Origin: Fulvia fulva
Lineage: Eukaryota; Ascomycota; Dothideomycetes; Mycosphaerellales; Mycosphaerellaceae
Direction of reading: 5' to 3'
DNA length: 64,000 bases
Assembly: GCF_020509005.1 (NCBI RefSeq)
Contig: NC_063019.1
Span: 2,046,001-2,110,000 of the forward strand
Shown here piece by piece: positions 11,346 through 21,605 of the stretch. Position 1 is the stretch's first letter. Each line of letters starts with the position of its first letter. A program made the translations under genes and the position numbers. Below the pieces are notes generated by a model. It worked only from the letters and a program-made list of their open reading frames with translations, searched no databases and was not told the DNA's origin.

Positions 11346-13867
11346 ATGGCGACAACCAATGGCACCTTACCACTGCACGGGAAACCGCACACTTCTATGG
11401 ACAACTCGGGACATGGACCGCTCCGAGTTCCTGGCTTCGCGAATGTCCCTCTAGACTATGAAATCCCAAGCGAAGATCGCTTTGCTCACGGCCACGATGA
11501 GTGGTACCAGGTCCCTGGTGTCACGATCCGCGAGCTGGCCATGGTAGCTGCCATGAACCTAATCACGGACAAGCCCGACTGGCACATTGGCATTTCTGAT
11601 GATGCCATCGTCGAGCGTTGGCGCGTCGAGGCCGAAGCTGCATACCCACGACTTGTGGGGGACGAATGGCCGAGAGAGGTCGAAAATCGCCTGCTTCTGA
11701 CCCAGAAGGCTTGGGAATGGTGCTTAAAGGAGCTACGCGACAAGGCCGACGGGTACGAGCACAAGCAATTTGTTCGAGTTTTAGACGCTGGTTCTTGTGT
11801 GTGCAAATCAGACACCATCGTGCCGACCTCTTGTGCTAATGAGCTCAAGGCTCAGTTGGCCCCGTTCTATGATCTTCCTTTGGGTGAGCGCTGAGCTCCG
11901 CAGTCGGACAGCAGCGTAGACATTGTTGATCCATGCCCCTATCCACTGGTTTATGGCAAGACACCAGTCCTGCAAGATGGATTCACTCTCGATCTCGATC
12001 TGAAGCTGGAGACATACTGTCAAACGAGACCCGCTCCGGAGCATGAGAACAAGATCGAGATCCATCCTTCCCTGCAGCCGTACTTCGATGGGGCCTCTGT
12101 CAGCGCCTTGCATTCTCTTCATCACTTGAGATCGAACGGACCTTCGAGCGCATATAAATGGTCATCAACCTTCCAGTACTTGCCTTGTGAGGTCGTCTTG
12201 ATAGGGAAGACCGGATGCGATGTTCGAATCTCCTCCCATGTCAATAATCTGCATCCGAAGTATATCGGCGTCTATAAACTACTGGAGAGTGTTCTGGCGC
12301 GATCGATTAGAATGTGGAATGATTGCCTTGTGACATGCATCAATGACCCCCGAGACGGCAGCATGAGTTTCGGGTTCTCTCCCGATGATCAATGTCAAAG
12401 AGGCCGAGTCTCTATGAGAATGGTCTTTTATGGAATCAATTCAGGCCCCACCATGCCAGCTTGGGCGATTCACTTCGACGGGCATCCGTACAAGACAGAG
12501 GTAAACCGGTACCTTCAAGTTAAGGACATACTCGACGAGCCTCTAATTGAAGCAGACCGCGCGCTTCGCATCGCTATACGTAAAGCAAAAACTGTCAGAG
12601 ATCGCTGGCCATTCCTCGCAATTCGTCATCAAAATCGACGGTCTTGAGGTCAGTCCTGGTACTTGACTTACACCAGCGCCTGACGAGACATATGAAAAGT
12701 GGCATGTTCCTGGACGGTTGAACGATCATATTGTTGCTACGGCAATATATGTACATGATGTGGTCAACATGCGCGAATCCCGTCTCAGTCTTCGTCAGGT
12801 CCATCGCTTAAACGCTGATTGTTGAGCGAAGGGCAGCTTGAAGGGCATGCGAAAGTGAACGAGGCGAGCTTGCGAGCCGGAGTGAACGGAGCATGTCCGT
12901 AAAGCTCCCGTAGCGAGAATAACAATCAGACTCTGTCCCCTGTTGCCTCGCCGTGTTAATCCGCATGTATGTGTATGCGGTCTGTGCTTAGTGGGGGTAG
13001 GTCGCTACTGTAGATAAGAGCCCTCGCTGCCAAATCCTGCTAGGACGCTTATTGGTTGAAAAAGAACTTACAATTTTGCAATTGGCTCGCTTAGGAGCTC
13101 TGGCGCGGTAAATCCTATTCCGAGCACGTGAGAGCACATTGCGACGACGAGCATATGCATATGCATATTGCGACAATGCCTACGATCTTTCTCGAGTCGT
13201 AGGAGCGCTGCCCTTCGCTCACTTCAATAAGGACATCGGCCTTTCAGCATATCATTTTTATCGGTACTCAGAACTACCTCCAGGTGGCCAGTTGAAGAAG
13301 AGGCATTGGCCAATTGGCGAACAACAGGACATCATGTTGTCAATGCTGAATATCAAACACCGAGACGTGGGCAGGATGTGCTACATGAGTGGCGTACCAC
13401 CATTTCAATCCGTCGGAGATGTCACATTGCCCGAAGGTCGTCTGATCACTTTTCCCAATGTCATGGAACACCGTATCACCGCTGGCGAACTCATTGATAA
13501 ATCTCTACCTGGCCACTGCCGGTTCGTGACGTTCTATCTGGTCGATCCTCACTATCGTGTTTGCTCCACAAGGAATGTGCCCGCGCAGCAGCATGAGTGG
13601 TGGAGCGACGCGGTCAGCGATCTGTTCGTAAGGCATGGTCTGCCGAGGGTGTTGGCGGACCACATTTGCGACGATGCTGAAGACTGGCCTGTGGGAATGG
13701 CTGAAGCGGAACGCTATCGAGAGCAGCAGCTACGGGAGCGGAAGCTGATGGACATTGCACACGCTGTAACCGTGCTGGAATGCTCCGATTTTGATGGTTT
13801 CGAATACCCTAAGCTAACCACATGTGCCCATCATGCCGATCGTTATCGATCTGCTCCATCGTTGTAG
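11346..13867 (+). pseudogene. Decayed DUF4246-family gene
   Basis: Recognisable DUF4246 blocks appear in order but cannot be read as one protein. First comes the N-terminal block VPGVTIRELAMVAAMNLITD ... WHIGISDDAIVERWRVEA ... LDAGSCVCKSDTIVPT. An in-frame TGA at 11892-11894 follows, where relatives have Trp in a DWHP-like motif. The same frame continues with DIVDPCPYPLVYGK, FQYLPCEVVLI and ISSHVNNLHPKYIGVYKLLE. Near 12610-12625 the homologous frame shifts by one base (QFVIKIDGLE), and it meets a second TGA at 12664-12666 before LTPAPDETYEKWHVPGRLND and NMRESRLSLRQ. A segment with inverted ends then interrupts it (12823-13221). The C-terminal block resumes as LPEGRLITFPNVMEHRI and FVTFYLVDPHYRVCSTRNVP. 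The fragments are collinear with the family, so this is one broken gene. Introns cannot remove both stops without losing conserved blocks. The biochemical role of DUF4246 is unknown. Confidence 0.8.
12823..13221. mobile_element. Short insertion with 15-bp terminal inverted repeats (MITE-like)
   Basis: The 15-mer TGAGCGAAGGGCAGC at 12823-12837 reappears as its exact reverse complement at 13207-13221, bounding a 399-bp segment. The segment contains stops in all useful frames and sits between two conserved DUF4246 blocks, so it interrupts that gene. A nested pair, CTGATTGTT (12815-12823) and AACAATCAG (12921-12929), gives a second inverted repeat sharing the left edge. I see no convincing target-site duplication and no transposase coding. 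A non-autonomous DNA element (MITE) is the simplest reading. Chance or an unrelated hairpin remains possible. Confidence 0.5.
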
Positions 13868-14540
13868 CCCAATCCGAAATGCTGTTACGCTGCGCATCAT
13901 TCTCAAACGCTCCATTTCTGACGTGCGTTTCCACGACGTCAGTGACTGCCTCGCCCACCTTATCGGCACGCAAGGCAATGATGTTCTGAGCCATATCATC
14001 TCATCAATGTTGACGCTGAGACTCACTCTGCTCGTGATATAGATCTCGAGTATCGTCGGGATCTCACAGCTGCGAGACTCGAGTCTCGCGTACACTTCAC
14101 CCGCAGCGCGGCCTGAAAGATCGCCCTCTGACCACGTATCGCCTACCATTCCACCTCGGTCCGCGTGTACTTCATTTTAGACGCTCGCCGCCGATGCGAA
14201 GAGTCCCGAGCTTCGCCATGGAGACAACACGCTCTGGCGCGTCCATGATATAGTACCAAGGCTTGTAGATCCTCGAAGTGCCAAAGTCGATGATTCTGGT
14301 GGTGTATAGTGACTCAGCAAACTGTTTACGTGATGCACGAGAGACGTGCAGAAGGCGAGGGAAGACTTGAGCACTAGTGGTGGTGTCGGAGACGTTGAGA
14401 GTTGTGGGGCTGGCGGTGAAGGTGTAGTCGTAGATGATGTCGAAGAGTTCTTGTGGTAGAGCTTGGACTCGAGTGGGAAGAGAGTCGGAGGTAGCGGGTG
14501 TTTGGATGGTTTTGCCAGTGCTGGTGTTTGGAGTGGCCAT
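13809..14540 (-). pseudogene. Degraded LPxELxDxIY (F-box-like) family gene
   Basis: From the ATG at 14540 the frame codes a short Thr-rich leader and then RVQALPQELFDIIYDYTF, the hallmark of the small F-box-like family also present at 34-37.7 kb. VFPRLLHVSRASRKQFAESL and a dyad of short beta-like segments follow. This frame stops at 14172. The neighbouring frame carries a plausible continuation (EGDLSGRAAGEVYARLESRS, then CEIPTILEIYITSR). A 41-nt GTGAGT...CTCAG intron could then lead into NIIALRADKVGEAVTDVVET and a stop near 13809. Joining the two parts needs at least one frame change between about 14140 and 14180, so I call it a probable pseudogene. An unrecognised intron or a genuine short protein ending at 14172 are alternatives. 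It lies convergent with, and next to, the DUF4246 pseudogene. Confidence 0.5.
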
Positions 14541-15897
14541 GTTGGGTGTTGTCGTGTGAGAGCAGAGAAGCGTTGGCGGATCGAGGTTCGAGGTGGTGCG
14601 CGCTTGCGGTGTAGCGTCGCTAGTGGTGGTGGTGTTACTTGCTTGGGTCGGTGGCGATAGCTGGTGGTGTGATGGAAGCACCGGTCGAGGGGGGGTGCTT
14701 GTTTGTGCGCTGTTCGGAGGAGGTGCGTAAAGTAATTCTTGCAGCGACCATGTGCAGCAAGATGAGGGTGAACAGAAAAAGTTGTCTGGAGACTCTTGGT
14801 GATCTCGAGATTCTTGGTGCTAGAGATGCACAAGTCACGCGCGAATGATGCTGAGCCAAATAAAGGTATACATACAACCAAGCTTCTCCCTCTAGCACGA
14901 AAAGAACCACAAATCAGAATGGAAGAGTCCTAGTGGTATCTCTTGACCGTACGGCCCCGTGGGCGAGTTCATTACCATGACCCCGCGGAGCGACACGTTC
15001 AAGTTCTTAACGGACGGGCTTATGGAGGGCAGTCAAGATTTAGTGGCTTCGACGGCTTGGAAAAGCCGTACTTAGCCCTGATCTTTTGATGGCAAAAGTA
15101 ATTCGCTGGTCAAGCTGGTTGATTCATTAGTTGTACTTAGCCCATGTGGCTTCGACGATTGATGGGTTATTTAGACTTAGCTGCGATACTTTTTGCTGCG
15201 GCCATGTTTTGACATATCCATGGAATTCAGGTGGTGGGGAGTTCATGTGAATGCCAAGACATTACATTCTTTTTGCTAGAGGCTCAACAACTTCATCTTC
15301 TGTGCATTCCTTCTATACATTGCCGCTAGGTGGCTGAGGTATTGAGAAGTGCGATTCATAAGCACAGCGCGATATGATTCCCCGGATCCACTTTATCGGC
15401 AATGGCATGGAAGGAGTTACTGAAATCTGCCATCAGTTCCAAAGACACATCATGAACACATTACCCTTTCATCGACGCGAAAAAGAAGGCATGCTGGTCA
15501 TCAACGCCATTAGCAACTTACCCCCATCACAAACACAATCTCACCGACGACAGTTCACGTATCTGATAACGACGGATTCAATGTTGACTCGTGCCTGAGT
15601 CCATATGGTCGTTGCAGAGCTTAAGTGCGCTGGGTGGACATACCTACCCTGGTACCGGAGCCATACTGCTGTGCACAGCAAGCAGGCTGTATTGCGTCTC
15701 TTGTTCCACCTAGTCCCGAGCTGAGGTCATGATACTGTCAACAAGGCGCACACACGCTTGGAACAACCTCCATATCGTGGACACACTGAGCATTCTTCCA
15801 TACATCATCAAAATCTACATCTCCGTCGCAGTAACTCGCAAAGCAGCGCCAGCGCTCATGAACACGTATGCACATCTATTCATTTGATGGCTTATAC
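14541..15897. other. Intergenic region
   Basis: About 1.35 kb. The left ~400 bp hold overlapping minus-strand frames that are continuations of compositionally biased leader sequence, not supported genes. Between about 15000 and 15370 the sequence becomes AT-richer than its surroundings, with repeated TTAGCCC and GGCTTCGACG-like words. A 74-codon plus frame at 15374-15598 has no recognisable features. No gene is supported. Confidence 0.45.
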
Positions 15898-17200
15898 CTA
15901 TGCCTTAATCCCCTCCAACTTATCAGTATCTTGTCCGCCAAGATACCTATACACCACCGAGAAATCCTTCCCCTTCAGCGACTCATCGCCCTCAACAGCT
16001 TTATATAGATCCGCCGCCTGCGTTCCCAGTCTGGGGATAATCTCCGCCTCCATGGCAGCCTGCATCGCCAACTTCAAGTCCTTCAACATCAACGCAGTCC
16101 CGAACCCGCCTTCGTAGCCCTTACTCGCCGGCGAGCCCTCGATCACACCCGGGACAGGATTGTTGACTTCACTCGGCCAGCACTTGCCTGTCGCGGTATT
16201 AATCATGTCTGCCAATGCTTTTGCGTCCAGGCCCCATTTCACGCCCATATTCATGGCTTCGCAGGTTGCAATGTTGTTCAGGGCGAGGAGGTAGTTGTTT
16301 GCCAGCTTGCCCTTCAGGCCACTTGTCTGTGGGCCCAGGTGTACTACTCGCTTTCCCATCATGCTGAGGACTTCTGTTGCGCGGTCCACGAGCTCTTGCG
16401 GGGCACCGATCATGAAGGTGAGCTTTCCGGCTGAGGCACCGACGACGCCGCCGGACATGGGCGCGTCGATGAACTTGCCTTGGCCGCTGGAGTGGGTCGC
16501 GTTGGCGACTTCTTTGGAGCTGCGGGGATCGATGGTGGAGCAGTCGATGAAGAGGCGTTCGCTGGTCACTGGGGCGTCGGAGAGCAGGGTGGGGGGTTTG
16601 AGCATCTGCTGGAAGACGTTCTGGACATGGTGGGGTTCGGGGAGGACGGTGAGGACTGTGTCCTGCAAATCGATAGATGGTCAGTCGATGTCGAAGCATT
16701 GCGTAGAGGTGTTGAAGGTATGCGGTGGTTGCATTTCAGAGGATTGGCTTTGTTTGATGGGTAATCAGGGGAACAGCAGAAGCTGCACTTAGATCATACA
16801 TGTGAAACGGAAAATATAACAATTCATCATTGCAGTGGTGGAGTGTGTTGGCAGAGGGGTAGGTAGTGCATGGCTTACCGAGTTCTCAGCGACTTCTCGC
16901 ACATGCTTCGCTATCGTGACGCCTTTGTGCTCTTTGGCGAACTGCTCGAGGATGGCGGGGTTGACATCGTGTATGTACAGCTTGTCGGATTCTGGGATCT
17001 TCGTTCGGAGGTTCTTGGCCATGGGGTATCCTGCGTGTGGTCAGCGGGAGACGTGACGGCCGTGTGCGGCTAAACATACCCATCCGTCCAAGACCAATGA
17101 AGCCATACGTCGCCTGCAACCTGCTCTGCGTGGTGAATGTCCGTCTGCTCGTGGTCCCCGTCGCGGCCCTCCGCAGCACTGAAGCTGCCGTCGTCCTCAT
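15898..17200 (-). CDS. 3-hydroxyisobutyrate dehydrogenase, mitochondrial
   Basis: NAD-dependent oxidation of 3-hydroxyisobutyrate to methylmalonate semialdehyde in valine catabolism, in mitochondria. There are three exons: 17200-17080, 17030-16879 and 16662-15898, with introns of 49 and 216 nt in consistent phase, giving 345 residues. An Arg/Ser/Thr-rich presequence (MRTTAASVLRRAATGTTSRR) precedes the Rossmann motif GFIGLGRMGYPMAKNL (residues 33-48), split by intron 1 at the Gly codon. Later motifs are LPEPHHVQNVF, the substrate-binding DAPMSGG (157-163) and the catalytic-lysine block KGKLANNYLL (Lys about 210). The C-terminal part contains the typical GGFGTALMLKDLKLA. The family usually has 300-350 residues, so this looks complete. 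It lies downstream of, and on the same strand as, the ABC ATPase gene, about 550 bp away. Confidence 0.95.
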
Positions 17201-17751
17201 CGTGCCGAACGATGCAGTGAGCGTGCGTGCGAGCGAGAGTTCGTGGTCTCAACGTCGTCCCTGCAATGCCGGATCAAACAATGGCACCAAAAGGCCTCTC
17301 TCCTACCGTGTCAGGTCAATTGACGTCAGTAAGGCCAGGTACACAGCTACAAAGGCCAAACACTGGGCACACGACTGCCGTGCCTCCCACGCGGCTATCA
17401 GACGCGCAGCCGCACATGATCAGCCCGAGGGCAAGCGGAAAGGCAGAGATCGGTCGATGTGAGGAGAAGGAACTTCAAGGAAGCCGTGGCAGTCACGTGG
17501 CAGTGTGGCTGTGGAGCGAAAATCCTTCAATGTTCTTGGCCGTCTCCGCAATTCTCCCGCTGGGCCCTTGTGGCCCGTGGGAAGCCGGGGTGACGGTCGT
17601 TACTAGCGTGGTTGGAGATGCAGTACATCACGTGTACATGTATGTCGCTCGCGAGTCACGACACGAGACAGTATTTCACTCGTTGCGGAGTAGAATGTTC
17701 TATGCTGTGGTCTGTTGCTCTATGTATAGTACAGGATTTTGTGAGGCTCCA
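17201..17751 (-). other. Intergenic region with promoter of the dehydrogenase gene
   Basis: This 551-bp region holds the 3' UTR of the ABC ATPase gene and the promoter of the 3-hydroxyisobutyrate dehydrogenase gene. Open plus-strand frames here have no recognisable content. No specific regulatory site can be supported. Confidence 0.4.
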
Positions 17752-19842
17752 CTACTCCTTGCCCCAAATCTGATTCCACCCATTTCGATTCCATTCAAGC
17801 GGTCCTTCGAGCGTGCCACATCTTGGCTGCTTTCCTTCACCAGGCTCTGGAAGACATATCCATTCTCGTACACAGCCGGGCACATCCTCCTTCGCATGGC
17901 TGATGACGAGCAATGCTTGTTCTTCTGACAGCCCCTCGAAGCGCACTTCGCCAAGCATTTTTAGCACACTGTCTCGAGCGATTCCATCTTTCATATCCAT
18001 AATCTTCTCTCCGTGTGATAGAAAAAGCAGAGCCTTGTCGCGGACTCTTTCGTCAATACCGCTCAAAGCTTCGTCCAAGATGACCAGGTCTGGCCGGGCG
18101 ACGATAGCTCTCAGGAACAGCACAAGGCGCTGGCTTGAGAAGCTCAGGTCTCTGAAGCGGGCCTCTTCAGCCCATGTAAGGTCTGAGTCGATGTACATTG
18201 TGTCGTCGTATTTCTTGCGCGCAATTTCTAGTTGAGACTCTGCGACCCGTATATAGCCCTTGGGTACTTTCTCGCGGCACGACTCTAGGGCTTCGAGTGC
18301 TGTTTCTCCCTCCTGGTTCGAGTTCAGTTCCCTTGCAAACCAACGCAAAATCGCATCAACACGGCGATCTGCCTCGGCGGTCAACTTGGCGCGGGCTAGC
18401 GGTGCATCTGCCCAAGCTGATTCAATCGATCGTCGAACGGTAAGCTGCTTAGGAAAGAAAGCATGAACCTCCGGACTCGAGTGGCCCATCCGTCGTTGTA
18501 TGTCAAACAGACTGATTCCAGCCTCTCCAGGACCGGGTAGGCGTGACCGGCCAAACAGCTTGATGGGCAAGCTGTATGTTTGTGGATGGTCTGAGGTGAT
18601 CAAGCTAAGCATAGTCGTCTTGCCACTGCCATTGGGGCCAAAGATGCCACATCGCTGACCTCGATGCAAGCTCCACCAAAGGCCTGTCTGCTCTTCGCCA
18701 TCGATACGTTGGCTCCAGTCGCCCAGCACGACCTTGTCGCCATAGGCCACCTTCACGCCGCGCATCTCTACCAGTGCTTCTCCCGGTGCTAATGCCGATG
18801 AAGTCTTCGGGTGCCCATCTTTGCTCAGTTTGGGCTCCGCGTATGGGTAGTGCCCGCATACTGCAGCCGACAAAATCGATTGAACCATTCCCCTGCGTAC
18901 ACGATGGCCACCAGTCTCACCGGATTGCACATTATTAGATGCAAGTAGGGCCATTTTCGAGCCGTGTCTGGACTGGGTCGTCTCGTCGGCGACTACCAGA
19001 TGTGTAATCCACTCGGGTATGCCGTCTTCAGGTCGTAGGCTTAATACGATTCGCGGACTCTGTGTTGTTGCAATAGCGTGAAGCACCGAGTCCATCTTTG
19101 CCATGGTGTACGGGTCGAGTCCCATGTATGGTCCGTCGAGTAGGAGAACTTCCGGTTGCGCCATGAGCGCTTTGGCGATGCGGGTTCGTCGTGTTTGGCC
19201 ATTGCTGAGGTTAGCTACTGGCATTTGCAGCAGTGATTGCAGATTAAGCTGCTCTACCACTGCACTGAGCACCTGCTTCTCAGCTTCAGAAGACTCATGC
19301 TCCAGTGCATTCAGCTCTGTGTGGCCAGTCAGGTAGTCGTAGACGTTGTAGTCAGTCTCCTCGCGCCGGCTTTCGTAGCGAGCGCTTAGATACGCGCCAC
19401 GGACATTATTTGCCCCAACATTGCTGCCACGGTCAGCATCGAATCCGACATATTGGATGGCGTGTTGCGGTGATTTAGAGAGCTCAGACAGGTATGGGTA
19501 GGTTCGGGCAGTCGGTGGAAAAGATAAATGCTGGCCAGCTACGATCTGGAGGAAGGTTGTCCTGGCGAGAGATGAAGGCGAAAGTATTGCCCAATTGTTC
19601 TCTACTCCCCCCCATTCTCGAGGAGTAACAGGTAGACTCCAGGTCAGGCCAGGGAAGAGGGCTGGATTTGTGTTGACTGCGTCCCCGTCCGAGGGATGCG
19701 ATCTGTAGAAGGTAGCATTGTCAATCTCTACCACGTTGGTGGCGTGCTTGCCAACAAGCGAAGCTGGGCCTACAGCTGACGGGGACGGCGTCGCATGGAT
19801 AAGGCGGCGCTGTTGAGGAGCGAGCACCAAGCGCCTCCACAT
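17752..19842 (-). CDS. Tandem-ATPase ABC protein, YDR061W/ModF-like, probably mitochondrial
   Basis: A soluble ABC protein with two nucleotide-binding domains and no membrane spans, in one 696-codon exon. The N-terminus (MWRRLVLAPQQRRLIH) looks like a mitochondrial presequence. In domain 1 the Walker A site is degenerate (ILSPSSLARTTFLQIV), but the signature LSNGQTRRTRIAKAL and Walker B VLLLDGPYMGLDP are kept. Domain 2 has a full Walker A (GIFGPNGSGKTTML, near residue 400), a signature-like LSFSSQRLVLFLRAI and Walker B LVILDEALSGIDE. This layout matches the uncharacterised yeast YDR061W family and bacterial ModF/PhrA. The substrate or partner is unknown. The degenerate first site suggests an asymmetric ATPase pair. 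Confidence 0.88.
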   Translation of the reverse strand: MWRRLVLAPQQRRLIHATPSPSAVGPASLVGKHATNVVEIDNATFYRSHPSDGDAVNTNPALFPGLTWSLPVTPREWGGVENNWAILSPSSLARTTFLQIVAGQHLSFPPTARTYPYLSELSKSPQHAIQYVGFDADRGSNVGANNVRGAYLSARYESRREETDYNVYDYLTGHTELNALEHESSEAEKQVLSAVVEQLNLQSLLQMPVANLSNGQTRRTRIAKALMAQPEVLLLDGPYMGLDPYTMAKMDSVLHAIATTQSPRIVLSLRPEDGIPEWITHLVVADETTQSRHGSKMALLASNNVQSGETGGHRVRRGMVQSILSAAVCGHYPYAEPKLSKDGHPKTSSALAPGEALVEMRGVKVAYGDKVVLGDWSQRIDGEEQTGLWWSLHRGQRCGIFGPNGSGKTTMLSLITSDHPQTYSLPIKLFGRSRLPGPGEAGISLFDIQRRMGHSSPEVHAFFPKQLTVRRSIESAWADAPLARAKLTAEADRRVDAILRWFARELNSNQEGETALEALESCREKVPKGYIRVAESQLEIARKKYDDTMYIDSDLTWAEEARFRDLSFSSQRLVLFLRAIVARPDLVILDEALSGIDERVRDKALLFLSHGEKIMDMKDGIARDSVLKMLGEVRFEGLSEEQALLVISHAKEDVPGCVREWICLPEPGEGKQPRCGTLEGPLEWNRNGWNQIWGKE

Positions 19843-20078
19843 GTCCTGCCCAAGATGTGTTTGAAGGTGAAGACATCGTTGCAGTGGCGTTGCAGGTGTT
19901 GCTCATCGCCAAGCACGACTGGTGATTGCATTGACTTCCGGCATCGGCCCGATAGGACATGTTGGAACTAGTGGAACTACATGTCGACATGGCCCGCCCA
20001 GTGTCTAGGGACACCACCATCGGACACCACCCTCGGCTACTCCACATTCGATACAATCGTACAGTAGGAGGTACCACT

Positions 20079-20471
20079 ATGTTTCACACACTGCAGCCCG
20101 CCAGACCGCAGGTGAGATCAACTGCGAGATCTCATTGACGCAAGAGCCGACAACATCCAAAGGTACAGCAATCGCAGCCACAGAACGCCCACTATCAACA
20201 CCAGATCCGACACAACCCCACTGAAGCTCAACCCGCACAGCTCATGACAGCACCACGCAGCCAGACCGAAGCCATGCCGCCGACCAGAACACCGCCAATG
20301 CCTTCAGTACCGCTGCAGCCTGTATACAACCCCGCCACGACACACCCGGTCTTCTTCATGAACAGCTTCCGCAAACCGCCCTTCCCGCTACCCCTCGATG
20401 CTGGCCTGAATCCAGTGGCCACCGGCTACGTCTTTGCAAGAGATGGCATGGCGACCAAGACGAAGCTGTGA
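20079..20471 (+). CDS. Possible small protein of 87 residues, unknown function
   Basis: A candidate two-exon gene. Exon 1, 20079-20111, codes MFHTLQPARPQ and ends in a GTGAGA donor. Exon 2, 20241-20471, follows a CCGCACAG acceptor in matching phase. The second exon alone also starts with an ATG at 20244. The protein is Pro-rich at its N-terminus and contains HPVFFMNSFRKPPFPLPLD and PVATGYVFARDGMATKTKL. I do not recognise the family. It is divergent from the ABC ATPase gene, with about 235 bp between the starts. The protein-like composition and good splice sites support it, but it is too short to be sure. Confidence 0.4.
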
Positions 20472-20559
20472 GGTGCCTAGCAACCCGTCAGTGATACCAT
20501 TGGCCGAGGGAGCGCGTCCCGCAAAACCAGCGTACATACCTCGCGACGCCGCTACCATA

Positions 20560-20943
20560 TCACCAATGATAAGTGCTGCCCTCATCGGAGGAAGACCTGC
20601 GCCGCCCTCCTGGGCTACGTGGACGCTGGGGCCTTGGTGACTCCTGTCGTTGGGATCTCGCTGGAGACATGAGGTCCAATAGTGCTCTACCCAGTCTTTG
20701 GAGAACACTACCCTGGCATCCTTGGCACAGTGTAACGATGAGCCCGCGCAGAGTATGAGCGAAGCACGACTCGCAGTATGCATGCTGGTCCACAGTCACC
20801 ACTTGGCCCGGCTGGCACCACACGAGCCTTCCGTCATCATGTGGAGATTCCCGAGGTCTTTGGTTCAGTGCTTCACCGCATTGGATGACAGCGGCCTGGT
20901 CAGTGTGGCCGCAGCTGAGCTTGGTATTGACGGTGACGCACAT
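20560..20943 (-). CDS. Small Cys-rich protein, paralog of the neighbouring gene
   Basis: Starting at the ATG at 20943, the frame codes 127 residues beginning MCVTVNTKLSCGHTDQ. The Cys/His pattern is CGH near residue 11, single Cys residues near 27 and 48, then YCESCF and LCQGCQ, so C-x2-C pairs are present. The C-terminal 40 residues are Arg/Ser/Pro-rich and disordered. The pattern resembles small fungal proteins with a metal-binding Cys/His core, but no named domain is recognised. The neighbour at 21255-21605 has the same start and spacing (M-C-[IV]-x-[VM]-[NS]-T-x-L-x-C-G-H-T), so the two look like tandem duplicates. Function unknown. Confidence 0.6.
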   Translation of the reverse strand: MCVTVNTKLSCGHTDQAAVIQCGEALNQRPRESPHDDGRLVWCQPGQVVTVDQHAYCESCFAHTLRGLIVTLCQGCQGSVLQRLGRALLDLMSPARSQRQESPRPQRPRSPGGRRRSSSDEGSTYHW

Positions 20944-21254
20944 GGTGGCTGTGGTAGATGGCAATGGCGACGCAGTGGTATCAAGGGTGGTCGCAGTCGT
21001 CGTGGCTTGGGGATGTCTATTGACTACCCATGGCCTTCGACCACAGCCAAGATATAACAGGCACGCTCCAGCAAACATACGACACCGCTGCCGGCCTACG
21101 CAACTGGATCACAACCTCGTGGGTAGCACAAACATTCTGCAGGTGCATACGAGCTCCGACTTGCTACATACCACAACCCTTCTGATCAAGCGCCGTGACA
21201 GAGCAACAAACAAGCTAAATGAATCTCTTCCACCTGGAACCCCAAGCATTACAG

Positions 21255-21605
21255 TTAACGACCCCTCGATGGCTCCGCACCAGAATCGCTGCTATCACTG
21301 CTCATAAGACCGCCGCCTGTCGCCCTTATCGATACATTGCGAGGATGCTCCGGCTGCAACAACCTATGGCTGACATCCACTCGCCTCAATCTGGCTGTCG
21401 TGTCTGATTGACATCTTGTGCAAAGGCGAGCCTGGACGTCACGGAAGATTGTTGCAAAGCAGTGCTCGCAGCAGGTGTTCTGTCTGTAGCGCACTTGCCT
21501 GGGTCTTCTGCAAAGGCGATCTTCGCGTTGCGCTCCGGCGCAGCGGACGTGGGGACCGCTTATCGTGTGGCCGCAGTCGAGGTGGGTGCTCATTACGATG
21601 CACAT
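21255..21605 (-). CDS. Small Cys-rich protein, tandem paralog
   Basis: A single-exon frame of 116 residues starting at the ATG at 21605. It begins MCIVMSTHLDCGHTISG, followed by RCAGA, CCEHCFATIF and LCTRCQ, and ends in a Ser/Asp/Arg-rich tail. The CGHT, CxxC and LCxxC blocks line up with the gene at 20560-20943 in order and spacing. Both are on the same strand, 312 bp apart. The Cys/His layout suggests zinc binding, but that is inference. I know of no function for it. Confidence 0.6.
   Translation of the reverse strand: MCIVMSTHLDCGHTISGPHVRCAGAQREDRLCRRPRQVRYRQNTCCEHCFATIFRDVQARLCTRCQSDTTARLRRVDVSHRLLQPEHPRNVSIRATGGGLMSSDSSDSGAEPSRGR

Noticed and set aside
13150..13168. ATGCATATGCATAT palindrome as a replication or regulatory element
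   Set aside because: It is a short self-complementary word inside the inverted-repeat insertion. Nothing else supports a function.
14177..14910. Overlapping minus frames upstream of the F-box-like relic (up to 234 codons)
   Set aside because: They use alternative frames of the same Thr/Pro-rich leader sequence. Only the frame with LPQELFDIIYDY matches a family.
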